Below, piece by piece: positions 1 to 9,787 of a stretch of DNA of 64,000 nucleotides; position 1 is the stretch's first letter, and each line of letters starts with the position of its first letter. This DNA is from Bradyrhizobium sp. CCBAU 53421. GTDB lineage: Bacteria > Pseudomonadota > Alphaproteobacteria > Rhizobiales > Xanthobacteraceae. The position numbers were made by a program, and so were the translations under genes. Below the pieces are notes generated by a model. It had not been told where the DNA came from. It ran no database searches and worked only from the letters and a program-made list of their open reading frames with translations. Location: contig NZ_CP030047.1 in NCBI RefSeq assembly GCF_015291625.1, forward strand, positions 4,960,001-5,024,000. Direction: 5' to 3'.

Positions 1-193
1 TGCCGTGGCGGCCATAGGTAAATTCGGCGCGGTGGGCGTGGAGGTCCTCGGCGGTCGGATAGAGCACGGTCGAGCCGTGGAAGACCGGCGGATTGACGAA
101 GCCCTTCTGGGCCTTGGTGTCGCGGCCGGCCGTGACCAGGCGGGTTGCGGCATCTTGCGGGCGGGAGGACGAGGAGCCGTCGGAGGAGGTCAT
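1..193 (-). CDS. metC: cystathionine beta-lyase, N-terminal part (runs off the left edge)
   Basis: Reading from the ATG at 193 leftwards gives about 64 residues: a Ser-rich start, then ATRLVTAGRD, GFVNPPVFHGSTVLYPT and FTYGRHG. This is the N-terminus of the Cys/Met-metabolism PLP-enzyme family, where a substrate-binding Tyr sits in a YGRxGTPT-like motif. MetC splits cystathionine to homocysteine, pyruvate and ammonia in the methionine pathway. The PLP lysine lies outside the window, so cystathionine gamma-synthase or O-succinylhomoserine sulfhydrylase cannot be excluded; the N-terminus looks most like rhizobial MetC. It is divergent from aapJ. Confidence 0.75.
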   Translation of the reverse strand, partial: MTSSDGSSSSRPQDAATRLVTAGRDTKAQKGFVNPPVFHGSTVLYPTAEDLHAHRAEFTYGRHG

Positions 194-522
194 GGTTTGC
201 TGCCGTTGGACTTTAGACTTTTTGCCGCAGCCGTAGCGCGTCGGGAAGACGGGGCTACGCCGGGAGGTGCTACTAACAAGAGGTAGAAGACATGCGTCAA
301 CCCCTTGACCCGGCTCGTCAGTCGCTATGTGATGCGCCGCAACTACCAGTCGCCGCACGTTGAGGGGCCTGCCGCGACCTAAGATCCGTTGCCTGGCCGG
401 TTTGCACGTCGAACTGACGGTCAGATCAGCTTTTTTTGCTGCAGGGGATCATTGGGATGGCCCGTGAACGCGAGGCGATCACAAAGCAAACGTCCAACGG
501 ACGACCCTGAAAGGCCTGCCCC
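194..522. other. intergenic region between divergent metC and aapJ
   Basis: These 329 bp have no convincing gene. They must hold the promoters of both metC (leftward) and the aap operon (rightward). A run of seven T flanked by CAGC and GCTG lies at 426-440. I looked for a SAM-type riboswitch before metC and a sigma-54 promoter before aapJ and found neither. Confidence 0.5.
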
Positions 523-1539
523 ATGAAACGCGTATCCCTGGCTGTCATCCTTGCCGCTGCCGCTGCCTTGTCGGCCCAGTCCGCCTCGGCGCAGACCCTC
601 AAGACGGTCAAGGACCGGGGCCAGCTGTCCTGCGGCGTCAGCCAGGGCCTGCCTGGTTTTTCATCGCCGGACGACAAGGGGAACTGGACCGGGATCGACG
701 TCGACGTTTGCCGGGCTATTGCCGCGGTGGTGCTCGACGACCCGACCAAGGTCAAGTTCGTGCCGCTGTCGGCCAAGGATCGCTTCACGGCGCTGCAGTC
801 CGGTGAGATCGACGTGCTGTCGCGCAACACCACCTGGACGGTGTCGCGTGACACCTCGCTCGGCGCCAATTTCACCGGCGTGACCTATTATGACGGGCAG
901 GGCTTCATGGTGAAGAAGTCGCTCAAGGTCAATTCGGCGCTCGAATTGAACAGCGCGTCGGTCTGCGTGCAGACCGGCACCACGACGGAGCAGAACCTCG
1001 CCGACTTCTTCAAGGGCAACAACATGAAGTACGAGGTGATCGCATTCGGCAGCATCGACGAAGCGGTCAAGGCCTATGAATCCGGGCGCTGCGACGTCTT
1101 CACCGACGATGCCTCCGGCCTCTATGCCAGCCGTCTGAAGCTCGCCACCCCCGCCGATCACATCGTGCTTCCGGAAATCATTTCGAAGGAGCCGCTGGGA
1201 CCGATGGTCCGCCACGGCGACGACCAGTGGTTCGACATCGTGAAGTGGACGCTGTTTGCGATGATCAATGCCGAAGAACTCGGCATCACCCAGAAGAACG
1301 TCGACACGATGCTCAAATCGGACAAGCCCGAGATGAAGCGGGTGCTCGGCACCGACGGCAATCTGGGCGAACAGCTCGGCCTGACCAAGGACTGGGTCGT
1401 TCGCATCGTGAAGGCGGTCGGCAATTACGGCGAGACCTTCGAGCGCAATGTCGGCACCGGCTCGCCGCTCGGCATCGCCCGCGGCGTCAACAATCTCTGG
1501 AATAAGGGCGGAATCCAGTACGCGCCGCCGATCCGCTGA
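523..1539 (+). CDS. aapJ: general L-amino acid ABC transporter, periplasmic binding protein
   Basis: A 338-residue protein of SBP family 3. Residues 1-23 are a Sec signal peptide (MKRVSLAVILAAAAALSAQS, cleavage near ASA|QT). The mature part starts LKTVKDRGQLSCGVSQGLPG and includes the PDDKGNWTGIDVDVCRAIAAV block typical of polar amino-acid binding proteins. In rhizobia AapJ delivers a broad range of L-amino acids to the AapQMP inner-membrane complex. It is the first gene of aapJQMP, followed 24 bp later by aapQ. Length is normal for AapJ (about 340). Confidence 0.95.
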   Translation: MKRVSLAVILAAAAALSAQSASAQTLKTVKDRGQLSCGVSQGLPGFSSPDDKGNWTGIDVDVCRAIAAVVLDDPTKVKFVPLSAKDRFTALQSGEIDVLSRNTTWTVSRDTSLGANFTGVTYYDGQGFMVKKSLKVNSALELNSASVCVQTGTTTEQNLADFFKGNNMKYEVIAFGSIDEAVKAYESGRCDVFTDDASGLYASRLKLATPADHIVLPEIISKEPLGPMVRHGDDQWFDIVKWTLFAMINAEELGITQKNVDTMLKSDKPEMKRVLGTDGNLGEQLGLTKDWVVRIVKAVGNYGETFERNVGTGSPLGIARGVNNLWNKGGIQYAPPIR

Positions 1540-1563
1540 TCGATCCGGCCAACGGCTGCCGCG

Positions 1564-2769
1564 ATGAGCATCGCGCCCCGCAAACCACCGCTGCAATTTG
1601 CCCTCAGGCTGAAGCGTGCGCTTGGCGGCAAGACCGGCTGGAACGGATTGGCCGCCCAGATTGCCTTCGCCGCGATCCTGGCCTGGATCGCCTACGAGAT
1701 CGTGGCGAATGCGCGGACCAACCTGGAGACCCAGCACATTGCGTCGGGCTTTGGATTCCTCAACTACAATGCAGGCTTTGACGTCAATCTGAGCCTGATC
1801 GCCTACAACAATTCCGACACCTATTGGCGGGTGTTCTTCGTCGGCTTGTTGAATACGATCCTGGTCTCGGCGATCGGCATTGTGTTCGCCACCGTGATCG
1901 GCTTCACCGTGGCGCTGTGCCGGTTGTCGCCGAACTGGCTGCTGTCGCGGATCGGCGGCATCTATGTCGAGATCATCAGGAACCTGCCGGTCCTGTTCCA
2001 GATTCTGTTCTGGTACCTCGCCGTGCTCGCGGCGCTGCCGGCGCCGCGGCAGAGCATCTCGATCTTCGGTACGTTCTTCCTCAACAATCGCGGCTTGATC
2101 GTGCCGCAGCCGGTCAGCGAGCCGGGGCTCTATCCGTTCCTGGCCGCGCTCGCGGTCGGCATCGTTGCGGCGTTGGGTCTGCGGCACCATGCGCGTCGTG
2201 CCTTGTTCCAGCGCGGGCAGATGATCCGGATCTGGCCTTATGTGCTGGGTTGCCTGGTCGGACTGCCGCTGGTCTCGATGCTGATCTTCGGCTGGCCGTT
2301 GAAGTTCGAGCTGCCGCAGCTGAAAGGCTTCAACTTCGCCGGCGGGGCGCGGATCATCCCCGAATTCGTTGCGCTGACCGTCGCATTGTCGACCTACACG
2401 GGCGCCTTCATTGCCGAGATCGTCCGCGCCGGCGTCACGTCGGTTCACAAGGGACAGATGGAGGCGGGCTCCTCGCTCGGCCTCAGCCGCGCCGCGACGC
2501 TGCGGCTGATCGTTGTACCACAGGCGATGCGCGTCATCGTGCCGCCGCTGACCAGCCAGTACCTCAATCTCACCAAGAATTCGTCGCTGGCGGTGGCGAT
2601 CGGCTATCCGGACCTGGTTTCGGTGTTCGCCGGCACCGCGGTGAGCCAGACCGGACAGGCGATCGAGATCATCGCCATGACGATGGGGGTCTATTTGCTG
2701 CTCTCGCTGACGACCAGCGCGCTGATGAGCGTCTATGGCTGGCGCATCAACCGGAGCATGGCGGCATGA
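1564..2769 (+). CDS. aapQ: general L-amino acid ABC transporter permease AapQ
   Basis: A 401-residue inner-membrane permease of the HisM/polar amino-acid type. It starts at ATG 1564 after the aapJ stop. There is one N-terminal membrane segment, then several more. A conserved IIRNLPVLFQILFWY segment is near residue 138, and the C-terminal EAA loop EAGSSLGLSRAATLRLIVVP is near residue 300; that loop docks on the ATPase AapP. The extended first periplasmic region distinguishes AapQ from short HisQ-like permeases. The stop overlaps the aapM start (ATGA), implying translational coupling. Confidence 0.95.
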   Translation: MSIAPRKPPLQFALRLKRALGGKTGWNGLAAQIAFAAILAWIAYEIVANARTNLETQHIASGFGFLNYNAGFDVNLSLIAYNNSDTYWRVFFVGLLNTILVSAIGIVFATVIGFTVALCRLSPNWLLSRIGGIYVEIIRNLPVLFQILFWYLAVLAALPAPRQSISIFGTFFLNNRGLIVPQPVSEPGLYPFLAALAVGIVAALGLRHHARRALFQRGQMIRIWPYVLGCLVGLPLVSMLIFGWPLKFELPQLKGFNFAGGARIIPEFVALTVALSTYTGAFIAEIVRAGVTSVHKGQMEAGSSLGLSRAATLRLIVVPQAMRVIVPPLTSQYLNLTKNSSLAVAIGYPDLVSVFAGTAVSQTGQAIEIIAMTMGVYLLLSLTTSALMSVYGWRINRSMAA

Positions 2770-4286
2770 CGGATATGTCCGCCTCGTCCTTTGTCCGTCA
2801 GGATCTGGTCGCCGAGCGTGCGGCGCCGGCCAAGACGACCGGCTTTATCGGCTTCCTGCGGACGCGGCTGCTGAATTCGCCGGGCAACATCCTGCTCACG
2901 GTCCTTGGGCTCTTGCTCGCCTGGTGCCTCGTTGTCCCGACGTTCAAGTTCCTGCTGGTCGACGCGGTCTGGTCCGGCAAGGACCGCACCGCCTGCCTCG
3001 CCGAAAAAGCGGGGCATGAGGTCGGCGCCTGCTGGCCCTATATCGAGGCCAAACTGACGCAGTTGATCTATGGCTTCTATCCGGAAGCCCAGCGCTGGCG
3101 CGTCAATCTCACCTATGGGCTCGGCGCCGCGCTGTTGCTGCCGCTGCTGATGCCGCGGCTGCCGGCCAAGGGCCTGAACTCCGGCCTGTTCTTCTTCGCG
3201 TTTCCGGTGGTCGCGTTCTTCCTGCTGCATGGCGGCGGCATCGCGGGCTTCGGCGTGAGCTGGACCGCCGGCCTGTTGCAGCTGTTCGAGCAGAGCATCG
3301 GCGGCGCCGGCGATCTCTTGGTCAATCTCGGCAAGAGTTCGGCGATCGCCCCGCTGCTGTGGGTCCTGGGCAAGGTGCTCGTCCTGGTCGGCTTGCTGAT
3401 CCATTGGCTGATCTTTCCGCTGACCTGGCTGCGCGACCAGTTGCAGCTCTCGTCGCTGCCGGTCTGGAGCGATTTCCTGGTCACTGCCGTGATCGTCTCC
3501 GCCGTGCTGTTCGTGCTCGGCGGCGGCATGCGGACCGGGCGCAGCGCGCTGATCGGCAGCCTGCTGAGCTTTGCCGGGATCGCTGTTGGCATCAAGCTGA
3601 TGGGGCTCGATCGCGGCGGCTTTCCGATCGTCGACACGCGACTTTGGGGTGGCCTGCTGGTGACGCTGGTGATCGCGATCACCGGCATCGTCGCCTCGAT
3701 GCCGATCGGGATTGCGCTCGCGCTCGGCCGCCGCTCAAGCATCCCGCTGATCCGGATCTTCTCGATCGCCTTCATCGAATTCTGGCGCGGCGTGCCGCTG
3801 ATTACGGTGCTATTCTTCGCGACCTACATGCTGCCGCTGTTCGTGCCGGGCAATTTCGCCGTCGACGGCCTGTTGCGTGCCCTGATCGGCGTCGCGATCT
3901 TTACCGGCGCCTATATGGCCGAGGTGATCAGGGGCGGGCTGGCCGCGGTGGCGCGCGGACAGGCGGAAGCCGCGTCGGCGCTCGGCCTGTCCTGGTGGAA
4001 GACGACGTCGCTGATCGTGCTGCCGCAGGCGCTGCGCTACGTCATTCCCGGCATCGTCAACAGCTTCATCTCGCTGTTCAAGGATACCTCGCTGGTGTCG
4101 ATCGTGGCGCTGTTCGATCTGTTGGGTTCCCTGCGGGCATCGTTCTCCGACCCGAACTGGTCGACGCCGACGACGGCCTTTACCGGCTTCGCCTTTGCGG
4201 GAATGATCTATTTCGTGTTCTGCTTTGGAATGTCGCGCTACTCGCTGTTCGTCGAAAATCGGCTCAACGCTCACCGCCGCCACTGA
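2766..4286 (+). CDS. aapM: general L-amino acid ABC transporter permease AapM
   Basis: A 506-residue permease starting [15 protein letters not shown], overlapping aapQ by 4 bp. The N-terminal half has extra membrane segments and a Cys-containing periplasmic loop ([16 protein letters not shown]). The C-terminal half is the canonical permease core, with [18 protein letters not shown] and the EAA loop [20 protein letters not shown]. AapM pairs with AapQ as a heterodimeric channel. Its length matches rhizobial AapM, which is longer than most permeases of the family. Confidence 0.95.
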   Translation: MTDMSASSFVRQDLVAERAAPAKTTGFIGFLRTRLLNSPGNILLTVLGLLLAWCLVVPTFKFLLVDAVWSGKDRTACLAEKAGHEVGACWPYIEAKLTQLIYGFYPEAQRWRVNLTYGLGAALLLPLLMPRLPAKGLNSGLFFFAFPVVAFFLLHGGGIAGFGVSWTAGLLQLFEQSIGGAGDLLVNLGKSSAIAPLLWVLGKVLVLVGLLIHWLIFPLTWLRDQLQLSSLPVWSDFLVTAVIVSAVLFVLGGGMRTGRSALIGSLLSFAGIAVGIKLMGLDRGGFPIVDTRLWGGLLVTLVIAITGIVASMPIGIALALGRRSSIPLIRIFSIAFIEFWRGVPLITVLFFATYMLPLFVPGNFAVDGLLRALIGVAIFTGAYMAEVIRGGLAAVARGQAEAASALGLSWWKTTSLIVLPQALRYVIPGIVNSFISLFKDTSLVSIVALFDLLGSLRASFSDPNWSTPTTAFTGFAFAGMIYFVFCFGMSRYSLFVENRLNAHRRH

Positions 4287-4297
4287 ACAAGGTCACC

Positions 4298-5038
4298 ATG
4301 TCCACAACCCCGATCGTCAACATTTCCACGCTCAACAAATGGTACGGCGACTTCCACGTGTTGCGAGACATCAACCTTGAGGTCGGCAAGGGCGAGCGCA
4401 TCGTGATCTGCGGCCCGTCCGGCTCGGGCAAGTCGACGTTGATCCGCTGCATCAACGCGCTGGAGGAATTCCAGGAAGGCGAGATCGTGGTCGACGGCAT
4501 CGAGCTCGGCCCGAACCTGCGCCGGGTCGACGAGGTGCGGCGCGAGGTCGGCATGGTGTTCCAGAGCTTCAACCTGTTCCCGCATCTCACCGTGCTCGAC
4601 AATTGCACGCTGGCGCCGATCTGGGTGCGCAACATCCCGAAGAAGGACGCCGAGGCGACCGCGATGAAGTTCCTCGAGCGGGTCAAGATCCCGCATCAGG
4701 CCAACAAGTTCCCCGGCCAGATGTCGGGCGGTCAGCAGCAACGCGTTGCGATCGCCCGCGCGCTGACCATGAACCCGAAGGTGATGTTGTTCGACGAGCC
4801 GACTTCGGCGCTCGACCCGGAGATGGTCAAGGAGGTGCTCGACACCATGGTCGATCTCGCGAGGGAAGGTATGACCATGCTGGTCGTGACCCACGAAATG
4901 GGCTTTGCCCGCGAGGTCGCCAATCGCGTCGTGTTCATGGATGCCGGCCAGATCATCGAGTCCAACACGCCGCAGGAATTCTTCGCCAACCCGCAGCATG
5001 CGCGGTCGAAGCTGTTCCTGAGCCAGATCTTGCGGTGA
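4298..5038 (+). CDS. aapP: general L-amino acid ABC transporter ATP-binding protein
   Basis: A 246-residue ABC ATPase starting [19 protein letters not shown]. It has Walker [11 protein letters not shown]-loop [11 protein letters not shown], signature MSGGQQQR, Walker [15 protein letters not shown] and the H-loop VTHEM, all in the order and spacing of polar amino-acid ATPases (GlnQ/HisP type). It powers the AapQM channel at the cytoplasmic face. It is the last gene of the aap operon, 11 bp after aapM, and is followed by an interspersed palindromic repeat rather than a classical terminator. Confidence 0.97.
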   Translation: MSTTPIVNISTLNKWYGDFHVLRDINLEVGKGERIVICGPSGSGKSTLIRCINALEEFQEGEIVVDGIELGPNLRRVDEVRREVGMVFQSFNLFPHLTVLDNCTLAPIWVRNIPKKDAEATAMKFLERVKIPHQANKFPGQMSGGQQQRVAIARALTMNPKVMLFDEPTSALDPEMVKEVLDTMVDLAREGMTMLVVTHEMGFAREVANRVVFMDAGQIIESNTPQEFFANPQHARSKLFLSQILR

Positions 5039-5046
5039 CTTCCGCT

Positions 5047-5157
5047 GTCATTGCGAGCGGAGCGAAGCAATCCAACATCCGCATCGGAAGCATGGATTGC
5101 TTCGTCGCTTCAGCGCAAAATTGCTCCGCAATTTTGTCGCGAGCTCCTCGCAATGAC
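5047..5157. repeat. interspersed palindromic repeat, copy 1
   Basis: The ends GTCATTGCGAG and CTCGCAATGAC are inverted repeats. Internal arms GAAGCAATCCA / GGATTGCTTC and CAAAATTG / CAATTTTG form nested hairpins. A second copy in opposite orientation lies at 27771-27883. The element sits between the convergent ends of aapP and cysK and could act as a bidirectional transcript end. Confidence 0.85.
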
Positions 5158-5177
5158 GTCTGCGGGGACGCCGTTCG

Positions 5178-6212
5178 TCAGACGAACGGCAGCTCGATCT
5201 TGCTTCGCTTTTCAAGCCATTCGGGGACCGGCAGGTTCTTCGAACGCATGAAGGCCGGGTTGAACAGCTTGGACTGATAGCGGTTACCGGAGTCGCAGAG
5301 AATGGTGACGATGGTCTTGCCGGGGCCGAGCTGCTTGGCGAGCTGGATCGCGCCGGCGATGTTGACGCCGGTCGAGCCGCCGAGGCACAGGCCTTCGTGC
5401 TCCAGCAGCTCGTAGATGATGGTCACGGCTTCCTCGTCCGAGACCAGGAACGCATCGTCGACGTTCGCGGTCTCGATCACCGGCGTCTTGCGCCCGAGCC
5501 CGATGCCTTCGGTGATCGAGTCGCCCGGCGTCGACTTGACCTGGCCGTTCTTGAACAGTTCGTACATCGCAAAGCCGTGCGGATCGGCGCAGGCTGTGAC
5601 GATGTCCTTGTTCTTTTCCTTCAAATAGCGGCTGACGCCGGCGAGCGTGCCGCCGGTGCCGACCGAGCAGATGAAGCCATCCACCTTGCCGTTGGTCTGC
5701 TGGAAGATCTCCGGCCCGGTCGAGTCGTAATGCGCCTTGGGATTGTCGAGGTTGTTCCACTGGTCGGCGAACAGCACGCCGTTCGGCTCGGTCTTGCGCA
5801 ACTGCTCGGCGAGACGCCTGCCGAGATGCTGATAGTTGTTCGGATTGGAGTAGGGCAGCGCCGGCGCCTCGACGAGCTCGGCCCCGCACAGCCTCAGCAT
5901 GTCCTTCTTTTCCTGGCTCTGCGTCTCCGGAATGACGATCAGGGTGCGGTAGCCCCGCGCACTCGCCACGACCGCAAGTCCGATGCCGGTATTGCCCGCG
6001 GTCGATTCGACCACAAGGCCGCCGGGCTTCAGGTCACCGCGCTTTTCGGCCTCCAGGATCATCCCCTTGCCGGCGCGATCCTTGACCGATTGGCCGGGAT
6101 TCATGAATTCGGCCTTGCCGAGGATGGTGCATCCGGTCAGTTCGGATGCGCGTTTCAGCTTGATGAGGGGGGTGTTGCCGATCGCTTCAATGACGTCTTT
6201 GTTGAATGCCAT
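5178..6212 (-). CDS. cysK: cysteine synthase A
   Basis: A 344-residue PLP enzyme that makes cysteine from O-acetylserine and sulfide. The start was set at MAFNKDVIEAIGNTPLIKL (6212); upstream in-frame sequence does not resemble the family. Visible motifs are the PLP-lysine block NPGQSVKDRAG, the substrate loop STAGNTG and the phosphate-binding GTGGTLAGV. The 20-30 residue C-terminal tail (RSKNLPVPEWLEKRSKIELP) is longer than in E. coli CysK (323 residues). It is convergent with aapP across the repeat. Confidence 0.92.
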   Translation of the reverse strand: MAFNKDVIEAIGNTPLIKLKRASELTGCTILGKAEFMNPGQSVKDRAGKGMILEAEKRGDLKPGGLVVESTAGNTGIGLAVVASARGYRTLIVIPETQSQEKKDMLRLCGAELVEAPALPYSNPNNYQHLGRRLAEQLRKTEPNGVLFADQWNNLDNPKAHYDSTGPEIFQQTNGKVDGFICSVGTGGTLAGVSRYLKEKNKDIVTACADPHGFAMYELFKNGQVKSTPGDSITEGIGLGRKTPVIETANVDDAFLVSDEEAVTIIYELLEHEGLCLGGSTGVNIAGAIQLAKQLGPGKTIVTILCDSGNRYQSKLFNPAFMRSKNLPVPEWLEKRSKIELPFV

Positions 6213-6801
6213 GTCGGGGAATTTCTTTGCCAGTCTGTGTCTTGCTTGCGGCGAACCTAGTGTGCTGATCGAAAAAGGGAAGGGCTTTTGCACTGCGGCA
6301 AATGGTAGGCTCAGCGCACCGGACCGGCTGATGCACACCACATGACAACGCGGAGAACCGGGTTTTGCCGCGGTCGGCCCGCTTGGCAGAATCGTTCTGT
6401 AGCCAGCCGTTTTGCGTCAGTTGCGCGTGATCGACCAATTCAGGGCCCGACGAGGCGGAGCGCGGCGCTGAGATCGTTGTCGCACCGGAGCATCTTGCGG
6501 ATTCGGAGCAACAGGGCTGAGAAATCCCCATGAAATCTTCGTAAGAAAGATGACTTCCGGCGCCGGTCTGAAACGCGTGGAAATGCTGTAAAAATAGGGA
6601 AAAGTCGGCATTCCAGGTCGCCACGAATCGCTTGTGATGCGACGTCGCGCAATCGTGACAGGGCTGTCCGCCCTATCGTCCCAAGGGTAGGATGGGACAG
6701 TCAGTTCCATTGGAAGCATTACCCGTGCACGTCACCCAGACCATTGCTGATTGCGTCGTTTGCGCGCCAAGGCCGAAGTCTGGTTTCGGCGGAGAACGGG
6801 T
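6213..6801. other. intergenic region between cysK and the RND efflux operon
   Basis: About 590 bp without a supportable gene; the minus-strand open frame across 6187-6624 has no family resemblance and overlaps the cysK promoter. It holds the promoters of both divergent units. An imperfect inverted repeat at 6664-6700 (arms CTGTCC and GGACAG with inner CCTA/TAGG) is a candidate operator for the efflux operon. No regulator gene is adjacent. Confidence 0.4.
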
Positions 6802-8292
6802 GTGACCCAGCCCGCGTCCGTGGTGGTGCCTGGAGGCCGGTCCGGCCTCGCCGTCCGCGCGCGGCGGCTCGCGGGACGCTCGCTGGTGGCGTTCGGCCTG
6901 GCCGCGGGCTCCGTCGGCTGCATCCTGACCCAGGACATCCCCGATCCCGCGCTCGACATGCCGCAGGGCTACAAGGCCGCGCGCCTGGGCCGGCCGGGCG
7001 ACGCGCTGCCGACGCTCGATTGGTGGCGGGGCTTCCGCTCCAAGGAGCTGACGCAGCTGATGGAGGAGGCGCAGACCGTCAACCTGGACATTGCCGCGGC
7101 CGTGGCGCGGTTCCGGCAGGCCGATGCGCTGGCGCGGCAGGCCGGCGCGGCACTGCTGCCGACGCTCAATCTCAACGGCTCCGAAACCTATTCACGCACT
7201 TCAGGCTCCAGCGCCAGCGGCCTGACTAATGGCGGGCGCGAGGTGGTGAACTACAACGCCTCGCTGAGCGCCAGCTACCAGCTCGATTTCTGGGGCCAGA
7301 ATCGCGACGCCGCGCAGGCGGCGGAGGAGACCGCCGTCGCCAACCGGTTCGACCGCGAGGTGGTGGCCCTGACCACGCTGACGAGCCTCGCCAACGCCTA
7401 TTTCACCGTGCTTGCCACCCAGGACCGGCTACGCACCGCACAGCGCAACATCGCCAGTGCCGAGCGCATCCTCAACGCGATCAGGGACCGCTTCAAGGCC
7501 GGCACCGGCTCCGATCTCGACGTCGCGCAGCAGGAAAGCGTGCTGGCGAACCAGCGCGCGCTAGTACCGCCGCTGCGCCAGACGCTCGATCAGAACATCA
7601 ACGCGCTCGCGGTGCTGGTGTCGCGTCCACCCGAGAGCGTGCGCGTCGCCGGCGGCTCGCTGAATTCGGTCGCGATCCCGCGAGTCACACCGGGCCTGCC
7701 GTCCGAATTGCTCACCCAGCGTCCCGATATCCGCAGGCAGGAGGCGCAGCTCGCATCCGCCACCGCCAATGTCGGCAGCGCGCGGGCGCAGTTCTTCCCG
7801 AGCATCCAGCTGACCGGAACGGGCGGCTACCAGAGCCAGGCGCTGGTCTCGCTGTTCCAGCCGCATGCCGCCTTCTTCAACCTGGTCGGCAGCATGACCC
7901 AGCCGATCTTCGACGGCGGACGGATCCTCGGCAATTTCGAGAACGCGAAGGCGCGGCAGGACGAGTTGCTGCAGACCTATCGCAAGACGGTGGTGCAGTC
8001 GTTCACCGATGTCGACAACGCGCTGGTCGCGATCCGCGAGACCACACGGCGGCTGCAGCTGCAGCGTGATGTGCTGTCGTCGTCGCGGCGCGCCTTCGAC
8101 CTGGCCGAGCAGCAGCTCAAGGCCGGCACCGCCGACATCGTAACTGTGCTAAACACGCAGCTGACCCTGTTCCAGGCGGAAGACGCGTATTCGCAGGCCC
8201 AGTTGGCCCGGTTATTGGCGATCGTGAGCCTGTATCAGGCCTTGGGGGGCGGCTGGGAACCGAAGATGGAAAGACCGGTCGATGCTCTTTAA
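6802..8292 (+). CDS. RND efflux outer-membrane lipoprotein (NodT/OprM family)
   Basis: A 496-residue outer-membrane factor. I chose GTG 6802 because GGAG lies 7 nt upstream; an in-frame TTG at 6751 gives 513 residues. A signal segment leads to a lipobox (LAAGSVGC), so the protein should be lipid-anchored after the Cys. The rest has the duplicated coiled-coil repeat of TolC/OprM proteins, including SYQLDFWGQNRDAAQ, TQRPDIRRQEAQLASATANVG and the second-half TQPIFDGGRI. It is first in the efflux operon and overlaps the adaptor gene by 11 bp. Confidence 0.9.
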   Translation: MTQPASVVVPGGRSGLAVRARRLAGRSLVAFGLAAGSVGCILTQDIPDPALDMPQGYKAARLGRPGDALPTLDWWRGFRSKELTQLMEEAQTVNLDIAAAVARFRQADALARQAGAALLPTLNLNGSETYSRTSGSSASGLTNGGREVVNYNASLSASYQLDFWGQNRDAAQAAEETAVANRFDREVVALTTLTSLANAYFTVLATQDRLRTAQRNIASAERILNAIRDRFKAGTGSDLDVAQQESVLANQRALVPPLRQTLDQNINALAVLVSRPPESVRVAGGSLNSVAIPRVTPGLPSELLTQRPDIRRQEAQLASATANVGSARAQFFPSIQLTGTGGYQSQALVSLFQPHAAFFNLVGSMTQPIFDGGRILGNFENAKARQDELLQTYRKTVVQSFTDVDNALVAIRETTRRLQLQRDVLSSSRRAFDLAEQQLKAGTADIVTVLNTQLTLFQAEDAYSQAQLARLLAIVSLYQALGGGWEPKMERPVDAL

Positions 8293-9739
8293 GCCTGACT
8301 CGACGGACGATGAGAAAAGCACTGCGCCGCGCAAGCGGAGCCTCCTCTCGCGCCTGCTTGGGCGCATGGTTTCACTGCTCATCACGCTCGTGATCCTCGG
8401 CGGGCTCGGCTATCTCGGCTGGCTCGCGTTCCAGCCCAAGCAAAATGGTGCCGGCGGGCGCGGCGCGGGTGCGCGGCCCGATCTGCCGGTGCCGGTGCTT
8501 GCTGCCACCCCGCAAGTGCACGACATGCCGGTCTATCTCGACGGCGTCGGCTCGGTGAAGGCGCTCAATACCGTCACCGTGCGCTCGCAAGTCGACGGCA
8601 AGCTGCTCAAGGTGAATTTCGTCGAGGGTCAGGACGTCAAGAAGGACGACGTGCTGGGCCAGATCGATCCCGCGATCTACCAGGCGCAATACGACCAGGC
8701 GGTGGCCACGAAAGCCAAGGACGAAGCGCTGCTCGCCAATCAGAAGATCGACCTCGCCCGCTATGAGCAGCTCGCTGCCACCAACGCGGGCTCCAAGCAG
8801 CAGGCCGACACGCAGCGCGCGCTGGTCGCGCAGCAGGAAGCGATCATCAAGGCCGACCAGGCCCAGATCGACAATGCGCGCACCACGCTCGGCTATACCA
8901 AGATCGTCGCGCCGATCGCGGGGCGCGCCGGCCTGCGCCAGGTCGACCAGGGCAACATCATCCACGCTTCCGACACCACCGGGCTCGTGATCCTGACGCA
9001 GCTGCAGCCGATCGCGGTGTGGTTCAGCCTGCCGCAGCAGCAGATCATGCGGGTCAACGCCGCGGCCGCAAAGGGCCAGCTCGCGGTCGACGTGTTCGGC
9101 AATGACGGCGTCACCGTGATCGACAGCGGCAAGCTGACCGGCATCGACAACCAGGTCGATCCGACCACCGGCACGCTGAAGCTGAAGGCCGAACTGCCGA
9201 ATGCCAGTTACCAGCTCTGGCCCGGCCAGTTCGTCAATGTCCGGCTCAAGGTGGAGACCTTGCCGCAGGCCATCGTGGTGCCGACCTCGGCCGTTCAGCG
9301 CGGTCCGGCCGGGACCTTCAGCTATGTGATCGGCGCGGACAACGTCGTGACCGCCAAGCCGGTCACGGTCACACAGCAGAACGAGCACGAGGCCGTCATC
9401 GCCAGCGGCCTCACTACGTCGGATCGCGTCGTGACGACGGGCTTTGCCAATCTCGCCGACGGCTCGAAGGTCGTGGTCGGCAAGGACGACGGGCCGCCGG
9501 CAGCCGATCTCGCGCCGCGCAAGCGCAGCCGCAATCCGGACGGCAAGCGCGGCGCGCAAGGCGACGGCCAAAGCAAGGACCAGAGCAAGGACGGCAAGCA
9601 GGACGGGCAGGGCGGGAACGGCGAGCATCGCGGCCGGCACGAGCACAGCGAAGGCGACCAGAAGGGGCAGACCGGCCCGGCGCCCGCGCCGGCCACAGGG
9701 GGCGAACAGTCGGGCGGCGCGCCGAAGGCGCAGCCATGA
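8282..9739 (+). CDS. RND efflux periplasmic adaptor (MdtA-like, HlyD family)
   Basis: A 485-residue membrane-fusion protein. A single N-terminal membrane anchor (residues about 22-44) is followed by the lipoyl/barrel halves (VRSQVDGKLLKVNFVEGQDVKKDDVLGQID; GYTKIVAPIAGRAGLRQVDQGN) around a helical hairpin, then a beta-barrel and membrane-proximal domain. It bridges the outer-membrane factor and the two RND pumps downstream. From residue about 402 there is an 80-residue hydrophilic, low-complexity tail (KDQSKDGKQDGQGGNG-type), longer than in E. coli MdtA. Final substrates are unknown. Confidence 0.92.
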   Translation: MLFKPDSTDDEKSTAPRKRSLLSRLLGRMVSLLITLVILGGLGYLGWLAFQPKQNGAGGRGAGARPDLPVPVLAATPQVHDMPVYLDGVGSVKALNTVTVRSQVDGKLLKVNFVEGQDVKKDDVLGQIDPAIYQAQYDQAVATKAKDEALLANQKIDLARYEQLAATNAGSKQQADTQRALVAQQEAIIKADQAQIDNARTTLGYTKIVAPIAGRAGLRQVDQGNIIHASDTTGLVILTQLQPIAVWFSLPQQQIMRVNAAAAKGQLAVDVFGNDGVTVIDSGKLTGIDNQVDPTTGTLKLKAELPNASYQLWPGQFVNVRLKVETLPQAIVVPTSAVQRGPAGTFSYVIGADNVVTAKPVTVTQQNEHEAVIASGLTTSDRVVTTGFANLADGSKVVVGKDDGPPAADLAPRKRSRNPDGKRGAQGDGQSKDQSKDGKQDGQGGNGEHRGRHEHSEGDQKGQTGPAPAPATGGEQSGGAPKAQP

Positions 9740-9787
9740 CCGGCATCCTGACCTCGTAATGTCCGACCCAACAGCGAGCACGCAACC

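Noticed and set aside
194..300. SAM-responsive riboswitch upstream of metC
   Set aside because: The expected SAM-II core pattern is not present on the minus strand.
394..405. Sigma-54 promoter before aapJ (TGGCCGGTTTGCA)
   Set aside because: Only 7 nt separate GG and GC; sigma-54 promoters need 10.
661..2448. Long minus-strand open frame (595 codons) opposite aapJ/aapQ
   Set aside because: Arg/Asp/Gly-rich composition is a shadow of high-GC coding on the plus strand; aapJ and aapQ are certain here.
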